A stretch of DNA of 64,000 bases from Pseudomonadota bacterium (GCA_963205255.1 CAUJIK010000015.1:1-64000); one strand, 5' to 3'. Shown: positions 18,792 through 28,241, counted from the first letter of the stretch. Notes: generated by a model from the sequence alone, not told the origin. Program-made: numbers and translations.

Positions 18792-20743
18792 GCCGGTCGC
18801 GGCCCTGGTCGCTGCGCCGGCGCCTGCTGGCCTGGCTTGCCGGCACGGCGGCGCTGCTGTTCATTGCCGATGCCTCGCAGAACTATCTGGCCACCCGCGC
18901 CGCGAGCAGCCAGCTGCTGGACGATTCCATGCGCGAGACGGCCGGGCTGATGCTGCAGCTGGCGCATCACGAGCTCGCCGAGCATGGGCAGATGCTGGGC
19001 ATCGAGCTGCTGCGCGCCGAGACGAACCCCGGCCCGTATGGGTTCCAGTTCCAGATCTGGACCCGCGACATGCAGGCGGGGTACCGGTCGAACGCCCTGT
19101 CGGACAAGCCGCTGATGTCTTTCGAGGCAGATGGCTTCGGCTGGGCGGATGTCAACGGAGAGCGCTGGCGCACCTATGCCGCGTGGAGCGATGATCGCTC
19201 CCTGCAAATCCAGATCGCCCAGCCGCAGTCGCCGCGCAAGGCGCTCAACAAGGCGGCGCTGGTGCACGCCGCGATGGGCGCGCTGCTGTTGCTGGCGCTG
19301 ACCACCGCGCTCATCGTGTGGATACTGGCGCGCACCATCTGGCCGCTGCAGACCACGGCACGCTCGGTCAGCCAGCGCGGCGAGCACGACCTGCGGCCGA
19401 TTGCGGCGCCGGATGCACCGGAAGAAGTGCTGCCGCTGGTGGCGGCGCTGAACCGGCTGCTGGAGCGGATCAGCCAGACTCTGCAGCGCGAGCGCCGTTT
19501 CACGGCCGATGCGGCGCATGAGCTGCGCACGCCGCTGGCGGCGATCCGGGCCAATGCCCAGGTGCTCGTGGGCGCGCAGGATCAGGCCGAGCGCGAGATC
19601 ACCAGCCGCAATCTCATCGTCAGTGTGGATCGCAGCGCGCGGCTGGTCGAGCAGCTGCTGTCGCTGGCGCGCGCCGATTCGACCTTGCGGCCCGAGGCGG
19701 TGCAGCAGATCGACCTTGCTGAACTTGCCGCCTCCGCGCTGGATGCGCAGCGCGTGCTGGCGCAGGAGCGCGGGATCACGCTGCTCCGTGAAGGTGGTCA
19801 TGCCTCGATGCAGGGTGATCGGGCGCTGCTGGCGGTATTGCTGCGCAACCTGCTGGAAAATGCGCTGCGCCACACGCCGCGCGGCGGGGTGGTGACGGTG
19901 CGGACCCGCAGTGCGCAGGAGCAGGCCACCATCGAGGTCATCGATACCGGTGATGGCGTGCAACCCGAGGAGCGCGAGCGGATCTTCAGGCGTTTCCACC
20001 GCGCGCCGCAGGCCGCGTCGGGCGGCAGCGGGCTGGGGCTTTCCATCTGCGCGCGCATTGCCGAACTGCACAATGCGCGCATCGATGTGCTGGAGGGTGA
20101 GTCCGGTCGTGGCGCCTGTTTCCGCGTCGTGTTTCCCGCGCCGCCTGCGAGATCGCACGGGACGGGCGCGCTGGCGCCCGTCATTGCCGCTGTCATCCTT
20201 GCGCTGTCATGGGTGGGCCCGGCGCAGCCCGCGCATGCCGCCGGGTCTGCGTTGCTGGCCGGACGCGTGCTCAGGGTCATAGATGGCGATACGGTCGATG
20301 TGCGGCTCGACAGCGGCCGCATCCGTGTGCGGTTGCAGGGCATCGATGCGCCGGAGCGCGATCAGCCCGGCGGTGCCGAAGCCACGGGCTTTCTCGCCCG
20401 GCGCCTGCAGGATCGCGACGTGCTGCTGAAGCCGGTTTCCCAGGATCAGTACGACCGGCTGGTGGCGATCATCTATGTCGCCGATGTGAACATGAACAGC
20501 GAACTGGTGCGCGAGGGCCATGCCTGGGCGTACCGGCGTTACATGCGGCGCGAGGAACGGGAGCTGTGCCGGCTGGAACATGAAGCCCGGCGTTCGGGCC
20601 GGGGGTTGTGGCAGCCGCGCTCGGCGCCGGCGCGCGCGCCCTGGGAGCATCGCGCCACCGGTGGTCGTGGTCCCTTCACCGATTTCGCGCGCAGCGAGCT
20701 GCGCGATTGTCTGCGCGCCATCGGGCGCCGGGCGGCTTCCTGA
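18788..20743 (+). CDS. Sensor histidine kinase fused in frame to a C-terminal thermonuclease (SNase-like) domain
   Basis: Kinase boxes 'FTADAAHELRTPLAAI', 'LLRNLLENALRHTP', 'GSGLGLSI'; then 'VIAAVILALSWVGPAQPAHAAG' and SNase 'GRVLRVIDGDTVDVRL..IRVRLQGIDAPERDQP...YDRLVAIIYV'. No stop codon between. Confidence 0.85.
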   Translation: MSRSRPWSLRRRLLAWLAGTAALLFIADASQNYLATRAASSQLLDDSMRETAGLMLQLAHHELAEHGQMLGIELLRAETNPGPYGFQFQIWTRDMQAGYRSNALSDKPLMSFEADGFGWADVNGERWRTYAAWSDDRSLQIQIAQPQSPRKALNKAALVHAAMGALLLLALTTALIVWILARTIWPLQTTARSVSQRGEHDLRPIAAPDAPEEVLPLVAALNRLLERISQTLQRERRFTADAAHELRTPLAAIRANAQVLVGAQDQAEREITSRNLIVSVDRSARLVEQLLSLARADSTLRPEAVQQIDLAELAASALDAQRVLAQERGITLLREGGHASMQGDRALLAVLLRNLLENALRHTPRGGVVTVRTRSAQEQATIEVIDTGDGVQPEERERIFRRFHRAPQAASGGSGLGLSICARIAELHNARIDVLEGESGRGACFRVVFPAPPARSHGTGALAPVIAAVILALSWVGPAQPAHAAGSALLAGRVLRVIDGDTVDVRLDSGRIRVRLQGIDAPERDQPGGAEATGFLARRLQDRDVLLKPVSQDQYDRLVAIIYVADVNMNSELVREGHAWAYRRYMRREERELCRLEHEARRSGRGLWQPRSAPARAPWEHRATGGRGPFTDFARSELRDCLRAIGRRAAS

Positions 20744-22575
20744 TGAAGCGTCTGCTGCTGCTGGGCGCGATGGCCTGCCTGCAGGCCTGCGGCACGCTGG
20801 GCAGCCGTGGCGAGGAAGGTGAGCAGGAGCAGGTCGAGGGCGAGGCCGCTCCTCTTTCCTTTCAGGTGCGGATCGTCAGCGAGGATCGCCGCATCGCGAG
20901 CCATCTGCGGCAGCACATGGACATCCGGCGTTTCAGGAGCTTTCCCGATCTGCAGGCCAGCGAACTGCGCCGCCTGATGGGCGAGGCCGAGACCAACGCG
21001 CGCGACCTGCTTGCCGCACTGGGCTACTTCCAGCCGCGGCTCGATGTGCGCATGGAGCAGCCGCAGGAAGGCGCCGATACGCCGCTGCGCGTTGTCGTCG
21101 AGGTCGAGCCTGGCGAGGTCGCGAAAGTGGCCGGTCATGAGATCGGTTTCGCCCAGCCCATGGCGAGCGATCCGCGGACCGAAGAACTGCGCCGTGTCAT
21201 CCGCGAGGGCTGGCTGTTGCGCGAGGGCAGGCCTTTCACCCAGGAGGCATGGGATGCCGCCAAGGCCGGCGGACTGCGCACGCTGCAGCGCGACCGCTAC
21301 CCCGTGGCCCGCATCGCCGACAGCCAGGCCCGCGTCAATGCGGACACGCTGCTTGCCGATCTGCGCATCACCTATGACGCCGGCCCCGCCTACCGCTTCG
21401 GCGCGCTGGATCTGCGCGGCGTTGAGCGTTACGACGCCGCGGGCATCCGCAACATCGCGCGCATTCCCACCGGTCGCGATTACAGCGAGAGCTCGTTGCT
21501 GGATGCGCAGCAGCGGCTGGTCAGCAGCGGCTATTTCGATTCGGCGTTCCTGATGCTCGATCCGGACGAGGCCGATCCGGATCACGCCACCGTGATCGCG
21601 CAGCTGCGCGAGGCGCAATACCAGAAGGTGGTGTTCGGTCTGGGGTTCAGCACCGACACCGGCCCGCGCGCGTCGGTGGATCACACGCACAACAAGATGT
21701 GGCCTTTCGGCTGGCGCGCGCTCAACCAGATCGCGCTGGGCACCAGCACGCAGTCGCTGGCCACCCGCTGGACCGCCATGCCCGGATCCGCCGGCTGGGC
21801 CTGGTATACGGGCGCCGCACTGGAGCGTTCCGACTACGGTGATTTTCGCGCCCGCAGCGTGTCGCTCACGGGCGGGCGCATGAAGTCGGGCGAGCACATC
21901 GACCGTCGTTACTATGTGCAGTACGACCTGGGCACCACCGAGGGCAGTGGCGCGCCGGGCGGCAGCTCTTCGATCCTCGGCAACTATGCGTGGACCGGCC
22001 GCTACTTCAACGACCGTACCAATCCCGCTTCGGGATACGGCCTCGCCGCGGAGGCCGGGCTGGGCTTCACTTTGTCGCCGCGCCAGGAGCCCTTCCTGCG
22101 TTTCAGCGCGCGCGCGCTGCGCTTCTGGCCTTTCGGTGGCAGCAATGAGGCGGGCCGGCGCAACCGCCTGGCGCTGCGTGCGGACCTGGGCGCGATCCAT
22201 GCGGCCGCCGGTGTGAACATTCCGGTGCGACTGCTGTTTCTCACCGGCGGCGACACCACGGTGCGTGGCTATGGCTACCAGAGCATCGGCACGCGTCTCG
22301 ACGACGGCAGCATCTACGGAGCCCGTTACATGGGATCGGGCAGTGTGGAGTGGCAGCGCCCGGTGAAGCTGTTCGGTGATGCCGCGAGCTTCGAGCACAC
22401 CACTTTCGTCGATGTGGGCACGGCAACCGACACCCTGAGCCAGTACAAGCTGTATACCGGCGTCGGCACCGGCATGCGCTGGAGCAGCCCGGTCGGGCCG
22501 TTGCAGCTGGATGTGGCCTATGGCCTGCAGGACCGGCAGGTGCGCCTGCATCTGCGCATGGGCTTCCAGTTCTGA
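20743..22575 (+). CDS. tamA: Omp85-family TamA-like outer membrane protein
   Basis: POTRA-like N-terminus and barrel end 'SSPVGPLQLDVAYGLQDRQVRLHLRMGFQF'; followed by tamB. Confidence 0.9.
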   Translation: MKRLLLLGAMACLQACGTLGSRGEEGEQEQVEGEAAPLSFQVRIVSEDRRIASHLRQHMDIRRFRSFPDLQASELRRLMGEAETNARDLLAALGYFQPRLDVRMEQPQEGADTPLRVVVEVEPGEVAKVAGHEIGFAQPMASDPRTEELRRVIREGWLLREGRPFTQEAWDAAKAGGLRTLQRDRYPVARIADSQARVNADTLLADLRITYDAGPAYRFGALDLRGVERYDAAGIRNIARIPTGRDYSESSLLDAQQRLVSSGYFDSAFLMLDPDEADPDHATVIAQLREAQYQKVVFGLGFSTDTGPRASVDHTHNKMWPFGWRALNQIALGTSTQSLATRWTAMPGSAGWAWYTGAALERSDYGDFRARSVSLTGGRMKSGEHIDRRYYVQYDLGTTEGSGAPGGSSSILGNYAWTGRYFNDRTNPASGYGLAAEAGLGFTLSPRQEPFLRFSARALRFWPFGGSNEAGRRNRLALRADLGAIHAAAGVNIPVRLLFLTGGDTTVRGYGYQSIGTRLDDGSIYGARYMGSGSVEWQRPVKLFGDAASFEHTTFVDVGTATDTLSQYKLYTGVGTGMRWSSPVGPLQLDVAYGLQDRQVRLHLRMGFQF

Positions 22576-22580
22576 ACGCC

Positions 22581-25500
22581 ATGGATCAAGCCACCACAAC
22601 ATCCGTCTCCCAGCCGCCGCCGCGCCTGTTCGGTCGGCGTCTGCTGCGCGGGCTGCTGGTCGCGCTGGCGGTGTTGCTGGTGCTGCTGGCGGGGCTGGCC
22701 TGGTGGGCGTCCACCGAAGGTTCGCTGGCGCGTGCGCTGGGGTTGGCGCAGCGCTTCCTGCCGCCGGAGCAGCGGCTCGAATACCGCGATGTCAGCGGGT
22801 CCATCAGCCGTGGCGGCCATGTTGGGCATCTGCAATGGAGCCGCCCGGGCACGACGCTCGCCATCGATGATCTGCGACTGAGCTGGTCGCTGTGGCGGCT
22901 GGCTGGTGGCGAACTTCAGGTGCGGATGCTGCATGCCGGCAATGTGCATCTGTGTCTCTTGCCGCAACCGCAAGAGCCGGATGCGAAGCCTTTCGTCATG
23001 CCGCGGCAGTTGTCATTGCCGCTGCGCGTGACGCTGCCGTTGGCCGTCGACCGTCTGCAGGTGGATACCGTGGATGCGGCAGGTCTTGCGGGTAGCCAGC
23101 TCATCGAGCGCATTGCCGCGGGCTTCGCCTACGACGGCGCGCAGCATGCATTGATGCTGCGCAGTCTGCGGCATGGCCAGAGCAGCCTGCGGGCGCAATG
23201 GCTGCTGCATGCCACGGAACTCACCGTGGCGGGAGAGATTCACGCCTCGCTGCGCAATCTCGTGGCGCAGGCGCCGCTGGCCATGGATGCGCACCTCACT
23301 GTGAACGGCGGCCTCGCCGGTGGCGATGCGGCAAGGCTCGATGCGAGGCTCGAGGCGCAGGAGCAGCAGGGTGATTCCCCGGCGCGGCTGCATGCCGAGG
23401 CAACGGTGCATCCCTGGCGCGCGCAGCCCTTGCAGCGGCTGGAGCTCGAGGCCACTGCTCTCGATGCGCATGCCTTCCACAGCGCGGCGCCCATCACTGC
23501 GTTCGGTGGCCGCGCCAATATGCGGCCGGTTGCCGGTGGCATCGATGCGTGGGACGTGATGCTGGAATTCGCCAACGAGGAGGCCGGCACCTGGGAACGT
23601 CAGCGCATGCCGCTGCGCACCGTCACGGCGCAGGCGCGCCTGTCGGATATGCAGCTCGCTGTGCGGCAGGCAGAGGCCGTGATGGCGGGTTCTCCCGAGG
23701 GTCGGGTGTCGCTTGCAGGGAATGTGTCACTGCGCCAGCCCACACAATCCACCTTGAGCGTGATGCTGCGGGAGCTCGACCTGTGGCCATGGATGCAGGG
23801 CCTGCCGCGCACCGCGCTCGGCGGCGAGGCTTCCATCGCGCCGCTGGCCGCGGAGGAGGGCTGGCAACTGCGCACCGATGTCGCCAATGCCGCGGCCGGT
23901 CCGCTGGATCGCGATCGTCTGCCGCTGGAGCGTCTGCTGGCCGAAGCCCGGTTCACGGCCGCGCGCTGGCAGGCGCAGTTGCTGCAACTGCAGATGGGAG
24001 CGGGGCGGGCGCAGTTGCAGGGCGAATTCCAGCCTGGGTCGCAGTCGCTCGATGTGCGCGGCGAGTTGCGACAGCTGCCTTTGCGACAGATTCACGGACG
24101 GCTTGCCGCCAGCGCGGATTCCGCGCTGTCCGGCACATTGACGGCGCGCGGTGATCTGCGCGAGGGGCTGGCTTTCGATGCCGACATGAGCAGCAGCGCG
24201 GGCGCGGCGGCGGCGCGAGGCTCATGGGAGATCCGCGCCCTGAGGGCAAAGGGCTCGTGGTCGCCGTCGCGGCTGGCCGTGGAGCGGCTGCATCTGGATG
24301 CCTTCGGCGCGCAAGTCGATGGCGAGAACATCGAAGCGGCGCTGCCGGAATTCGATGCGATCCAGGGGCGCCTCGCGGCCACGGCGCCGGGCATGACGAT
24401 GGACGCGGATGCCAGCATGCAGGCGCGCTCGGGCGGCGGGAATCTGTCGCTGCGGCTGGCGTCGGCCCAGCAGGTGGTTTCCTGGCTGCGCGGCCTGCCG
24501 CTGATGGGCGGGCGGCTGGATGATCTTCAGGCGCGCGGCAGCGCCAGCCTGAGTGCCGCATGGCAGGGCGGCTGGCGGCAGTGGATGGACGCCGTCACTC
24601 GTCCAGCCGACCAGCCCCAGCTGCATGTCGACGTCAACGCGCAGTTGCAGTCGCTGCGGCTCGAGCTGCCTTCGGCGCAGGCAGGCCAGCCGGCGCAGAG
24701 CTTCGGCGCCGATCGTCTCGATGTCACGCTGCGGGGCAATCCGGCGGCGGCGGATCTGGTGGTCGATGGCGATCTGCGCGCCGCCGACACGCGTGCATTG
24801 CTCGACATGCATCTGCTGTCGAAGCAGGTCGCGGGCACGGCGGGCCCGCCGCTGTGGAATGTGGGTGTCGTGCGACTGGCGGCATCCGCGGCGCTTCCCG
24901 GCCAGTCGGGGCCGTGGCAGCTGAGTGTCAGCGAAGGGCTTCAGCTCAATGCGCGCCCTGGAGAAACCTTCGAGCTCGACGCCAGCGCCGGTCAGGCCAG
25001 GCTGATTCCGCCGGGCAGTGTTTCTCCCGCTGGGGACGCGCTGGAGCTGGCCTGGCAGCCGCTCCACTGGCAGCGTGCGGTGGATGGCGCATCGCGGCTG
25101 CGCACCAGCGGCACGTTGAGCGGCCTGCGCCCGGGATGGCTGGATGCGCTGCTGGCGCCGATGAACAAGGCGCCGCTGGCCGAAGCCGGGCTCTACACCG
25201 ACCTTGTGATGAGCGGCGAATGGAATGTACAGATGACCGATCGCCTGGATGTGCACGCGCATCTGAAGCGCGACAGCGGCGATCTGTGGCTGGGCCAGCC
25301 CGACATCGATCCGGCTGCCGGTGATGCGGTGCGGGCCGGCGAACGCGTGCGCCGCGAAGGCGTTGCCGCGGGCATCCGCGCGCTGGATGTGAAGGTGCGG
25401 TCCGAAGGCGATGACGTGGCGCTGTCCCTGGACTGGAATACCGAGCGTGCCGGCGTGATCACCGCCGATGTGCGCACCGAGCTGACGCGGCAAGCCGGTG

Positions 25501-26867
25501 GCTGGAGACTGGCGGACACCGCGCCGTTGTCTGGCGGTCTGCGCGCGCATCTGCAGGACCTGGGCCTGTGGGGATTCTTCGCTCCTCCGGGCTGGCGCGT
25601 GCAGGGCGCGCTCGGCGCCGATATCCAGCTCGCCGGCACTGTGCAGTCGCCGCAGCTGCAGGGCGGTGTCGAAGGCAGCGGTCTCAATATCCGTTCGGTG
25701 CTCGACGGCGTTGATCTGCACGACGGCGTGCTGCGCGGCACCTTGCAGGGTCAACGGTTCGAGATCGCCGAACTCACCTTGCAGGGCGGCACCGGCAGCG
25801 AGGCTTATGTGCGCGGCCTTTCCGGCAACCGCACGCAGCCGCCTTCCGAACGCGGCCACATGACGGCTCGCGGCAGCATCGACTGGAGTGGTGTGGAAGA
25901 GGCGCAATCCGGCGAGTCCGGCATCGCCCTGGATCTCAGCGCCAGCCTGCAGAAGATGCAGGTGCTGGTGCGCAATGATCGTCAGCTGAGCCTGAGTGGC
26001 GATCTCTCTGCCGGATTGCAGCAGGGGAAGCTGACGGTGCGCGGCGATCTCGTGGTGGATCGCGCGGCCATCATGCTGCCGGAAGCCGGCGCGCCCACCC
26101 TGGGTGATGACGTGGTCGTGGTGCGCGACAGTGATCTGGAGGGCGGCGCTGCCTCCGGGGCGCGCGGCGAGCTCCAGACCGCAAGGCCCATGGATCTGGA
26201 AATCCGGCTCGACCTGGGGCACGATCTTGCGCTGCAGGGCCATGGCATCACCACGCGCCTGGAAGGCGAGCTGACGGTGAGCAGCGCCGCGAGCGGCAAT
26301 GATCCGTTCCGTGTCGTCGGCGAGGTGCGCACCGATGCGGGCCGCTTCCGTGCCTGGGGGCAGGCGCTGAACGTGGAAACCGGCGTGGTGCTGTTCAACG
26401 GGCCTTATTCCAATCCGTCGCTGAACCTTCTGGCCATACGCCCGGAGATCGCCGTGCGCGCCGGTGTGCGCGTCACCGGCACATTGAGCGCGCCGCGCGT
26501 GCTGCTGTATTCGGAGCCGGACATGCCCGAGTCCGAGAAGCTCTCATGGGTGGTGCTGGGCCGTGCCGCGGCCACCACGGGCGCGGAGGGCGCTTCGATG
26601 CAGCAGGCCGCGCTGGGCCTCCTGGCCGGTGGCGTGGGCAGCAGCCTGGCTGGAGGCCTGGGGCTGGACGAGCTGGGTCTGGGCGATTCCAGCGTGTCGA
26701 TCGGCAAGCGCGTTTCCGACCAGCTTTACGTCACCTACGAAGCCGGGCTTTCGGGCGCCGCCAGCACGCTCTATGTCTTCTACGACATCACGCGGCGCTT
26801 CACGGTGCGCGGCCAGACTGGAAAGGCCAGCGCCGTGGACATCATCTACACGATCACCTACGACTGA
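22581..26867 (+). CDS. tamB: Translocation and assembly module protein TamB (1428 aa)
   Basis: C-terminal TamB/DUF490 region 'PYSNPSLNLLAIRPEIAVRAGVRVTGTLSAPRVLLYSEPDMPESEKLSWVVLGRA...ISVGK-like'; follows tamA. Confidence 0.93.
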   Translation: MDQATTTSVSQPPPRLFGRRLLRGLLVALAVLLVLLAGLAWWASTEGSLARALGLAQRFLPPEQRLEYRDVSGSISRGGHVGHLQWSRPGTTLAIDDLRLSWSLWRLAGGELQVRMLHAGNVHLCLLPQPQEPDAKPFVMPRQLSLPLRVTLPLAVDRLQVDTVDAAGLAGSQLIERIAAGFAYDGAQHALMLRSLRHGQSSLRAQWLLHATELTVAGEIHASLRNLVAQAPLAMDAHLTVNGGLAGGDAARLDARLEAQEQQGDSPARLHAEATVHPWRAQPLQRLELEATALDAHAFHSAAPITAFGGRANMRPVAGGIDAWDVMLEFANEEAGTWERQRMPLRTVTAQARLSDMQLAVRQAEAVMAGSPEGRVSLAGNVSLRQPTQSTLSVMLRELDLWPWMQGLPRTALGGEASIAPLAAEEGWQLRTDVANAAAGPLDRDRLPLERLLAEARFTAARWQAQLLQLQMGAGRAQLQGEFQPGSQSLDVRGELRQLPLRQIHGRLAASADSALSGTLTARGDLREGLAFDADMSSSAGAAAARGSWEIRALRAKGSWSPSRLAVERLHLDAFGAQVDGENIEAALPEFDAIQGRLAATAPGMTMDADASMQARSGGGNLSLRLASAQQVVSWLRGLPLMGGRLDDLQARGSASLSAAWQGGWRQWMDAVTRPADQPQLHVDVNAQLQSLRLELPSAQAGQPAQSFGADRLDVTLRGNPAAADLVVDGDLRAADTRALLDMHLLSKQVAGTAGPPLWNVGVVRLAASAALPGQSGPWQLSVSEGLQLNARPGETFELDASAGQARLIPPGSVSPAGDALELAWQPLHWQRAVDGASRLRTSGTLSGLRPGWLDALLAPMNKAPLAEAGLYTDLVMSGEWNVQMTDRLDVHAHLKRDSGDLWLGQPDIDPAAGDAVRAGERVRREGVAAGIRALDVKVRSEGDDVALSLDWNTERAGVITADVRTELTRQAGGWRLADTAPLSGGLRAHLQDLGLWGFFAPPGWRVQGALGADIQLAGTVQSPQLQGGVEGSGLNIRSVLDGVDLHDGVLRGTLQGQRFEIAELTLQGGTGSEAYVRGLSGNRTQPPSERGHMTARGSIDWSGVEEAQSGESGIALDLSASLQKMQVLVRNDRQLSLSGDLSAGLQQGKLTVRGDLVVDRAAIMLPEAGAPTLGDDVVVVRDSDLEGGAASGARGELQTARPMDLEIRLDLGHDLALQGHGITTRLEGELTVSSAASGNDPFRVVGEVRTDAGRFRAWGQALNVETGVVLFNGPYSNPSLNLLAIRPEIAVRAGVRVTGTLSAPRVLLYSEPDMPESEKLSWVVLGRAAATTGAEGASMQQAALGLLAGGVGSSLAGGLGLDELGLGDSSVSIGKRVSDQLYVTYEAGLSGAASTLYVFYDITRRFTVRGQTGKASAVDIIYTITYD

Positions 26868-26870
26868 CGA

Positions 26871-26905
26871 GATGCCCGGCCGCGCCTTGCGCGCGGTCGG
26901 GCATC
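26871..26905. terminator. Hairpin terminator between convergent tamB and DUF6152 gene
   Basis: GATGCCCGGCCGCGC-CTTGC-GCGCGGTCGGGCATC, 15-bp arms with one G.T position. Confidence 0.8.
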
Positions 26906-26928
26906 TTCAGTCGACTCCGTCGCCGCGG

Positions 26929-27321
26929 CTAGTTGCCGGAGTTACGGATCAGTGGCTCGCCGTTGACCGTGGCGCGCACGAAGCTGCCGCCGGGCGAACC
27001 ATCCTTCAGCGGATGCATCGTCATCACGATCTTGTCGCCGGGCTTCAGCGTGGTCCTGCTCCAGCCCTGACGGCGCAGCCCATTGGGGCTGCCGCCCTCG
27101 ATGCTGTACTCCACGATCTTGCCGTCCGCGCCGGGGACGTTGATCTGGATCCAGATGTGAGGGTTCGTCCACTGGAACTCCTTCACCTCGCCCTCGATCG
27201 TCTGTTCCTTCGAGTTGTCGAACATCGCGAAGGAATGATGGGCTTGGACCGTGGCGGCCAAAGCCAGCGTTGCTCCAAGCAGGCCTAGTTTGCGCAACAT
27301 TTTCCGGTTCTCCTGGTTCAT
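26929..27321 (-). CDS. DUF6152 family exported protein
   Basis: 'ATVQAHHSFAMFDNSKEQTIEGEVKEFQWTNPHIWIQINVPGADGKIVEYSIEGGSPNGLRRQGWSRTTLKPGDKIVMTMHPLKDGSPGG'. Confidence 0.82.
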   Translation of the reverse strand: MNQENRKMLRKLGLLGATLALAATVQAHHSFAMFDNSKEQTIEGEVKEFQWTNPHIWIQINVPGADGKIVEYSIEGGSPNGLRRQGWSRTTLKPGDKIVMTMHPLKDGSPGGSFVRATVNGEPLIRNSGN

Positions 27322-27403
27322 CCGATATCTGCGCCAGAATTGACGCCCCCCAACACGCACATGCCGGCTGTCCCTGAGCCGGCCTCAGCAAAAATAATTA
27401 TCA

Positions 27404-27423
27404 TCAACAATCATTATTGTTGA
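27404..27423. promoter_or_regulatory. Palindrome in AT-rich divergent promoter region
   Basis: TCAACAAT-CATT-ATTGTTGA in a ~60 bp AT-rich island (27391-27450). Confidence 0.5.
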
Positions 27424-27485
27424 CTATCATTTTATATTAAATTATATCTGATCCACAAGAACTGGAAACGTCAATTGGGGGTGGC

Positions 27486-28241
27486 ATGTCGGCACTGATG
27501 TGTCTGCACAGGCAGGTAATTGCCGTGCTTGTTGGCTGTCTGGCGAATGTCCTGGTGCTGGCCGCAACGCCGGACGCCCACGGAAATCGTGATGTGCGCG
27601 TGGCCGCCTCCGTGCCCGACATTTCCGGTGTCTGGTTCATGCGCGGCTACGACCGTCGCATCCGCCCCATGGACGGGTCGGAAACGCCCTGGCAGCCGTG
27701 GTCGAAAGCGGAGTTCGACCGTCGCGCCGACGCCGAAAAGGCGGGCGCGCCGCTGCTGGATCCCACCGCCGCCTGTCTGCCCAGCGGCATGCCGCGGCTG
27801 ATCGCCGCTCCTTATCCACTCGAGATCGTGCAGACGCCGGATGCGACGGTGTTCCTGTACGAGACGCATCATCTGTTCCGCGTCATTCACATGAACGGCA
27901 AGCACCCGAAGAAGGTGAAGCCCTCGTACATGGGCCATTCAATCGGTCATTGGGAAGGCGACACGCTCGTTGTCGACACCATCGGCCTGACGCAGATCAC
28001 ACAGATCGACGAGGCGGGCACCATGCACTCGGACGCACTGCGCGTCACCGAGCGTATCCGCAAGGTGGATGCCGAGACGCTCGAGACGGTTTTCACCATC
28101 GATGATCCCAAGGCCTTCACCAAGCCCTGGACGGCGGTGCGCACCTTCAAGTGGCGGCCGGACGTGCGTCTGTTCGAGTACGTGTGTGAGGAAAACAACC
28201 GCAACGCGCCCGATGCCAAGGGCGAGCTGAGGCGCCTGTGA
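27486..28241 (+). CDS. Uncharacterised exported protein, paralogue A1 ('PDISGVW...GHWEGDTLVVDT' family)
   Basis: Signal peptide; 'DPTAACLPSGMPRLI', 'GHWEGDTLVVDTIGL', 'VTERIRKVDAETLETVFTIDDPKAFTKPWT'. Confidence 0.82.
   Translation: MSALMCLHRQVIAVLVGCLANVLVLAATPDAHGNRDVRVAASVPDISGVWFMRGYDRRIRPMDGSETPWQPWSKAEFDRRADAEKAGAPLLDPTAACLPSGMPRLIAAPYPLEIVQTPDATVFLYETHHLFRVIHMNGKHPKKVKPSYMGHSIGHWEGDTLVVDTIGLTQITQIDEAGTMHSDALRVTERIRKVDAETLETVFTIDDPKAFTKPWTAVRTFKWRPDVRLFEYVCEENNRNAPDAKGELRRL

Noticed and set aside
18788-20743. Kinase-nuclease fusion as an obvious sequencing error
   Set aside because: Not accepted as the default: the domain junction has a clean hydrophobic signal and topology fits, but a lost stop or indel cannot be excluded without reads.
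20539-22602. 687-aa minus-strand ORF
   Set aside because: Antisense to tamA; no recognisable motif.
24222-26243. 673-aa minus-strand ORF
   Set aside because: Antisense to tamB; shadow ORF composition.
27391-27450. Definite Fur box
   Set aside because: Hand alignment is too weak (about 11 of 19); kept only as an unassigned regulatory region.
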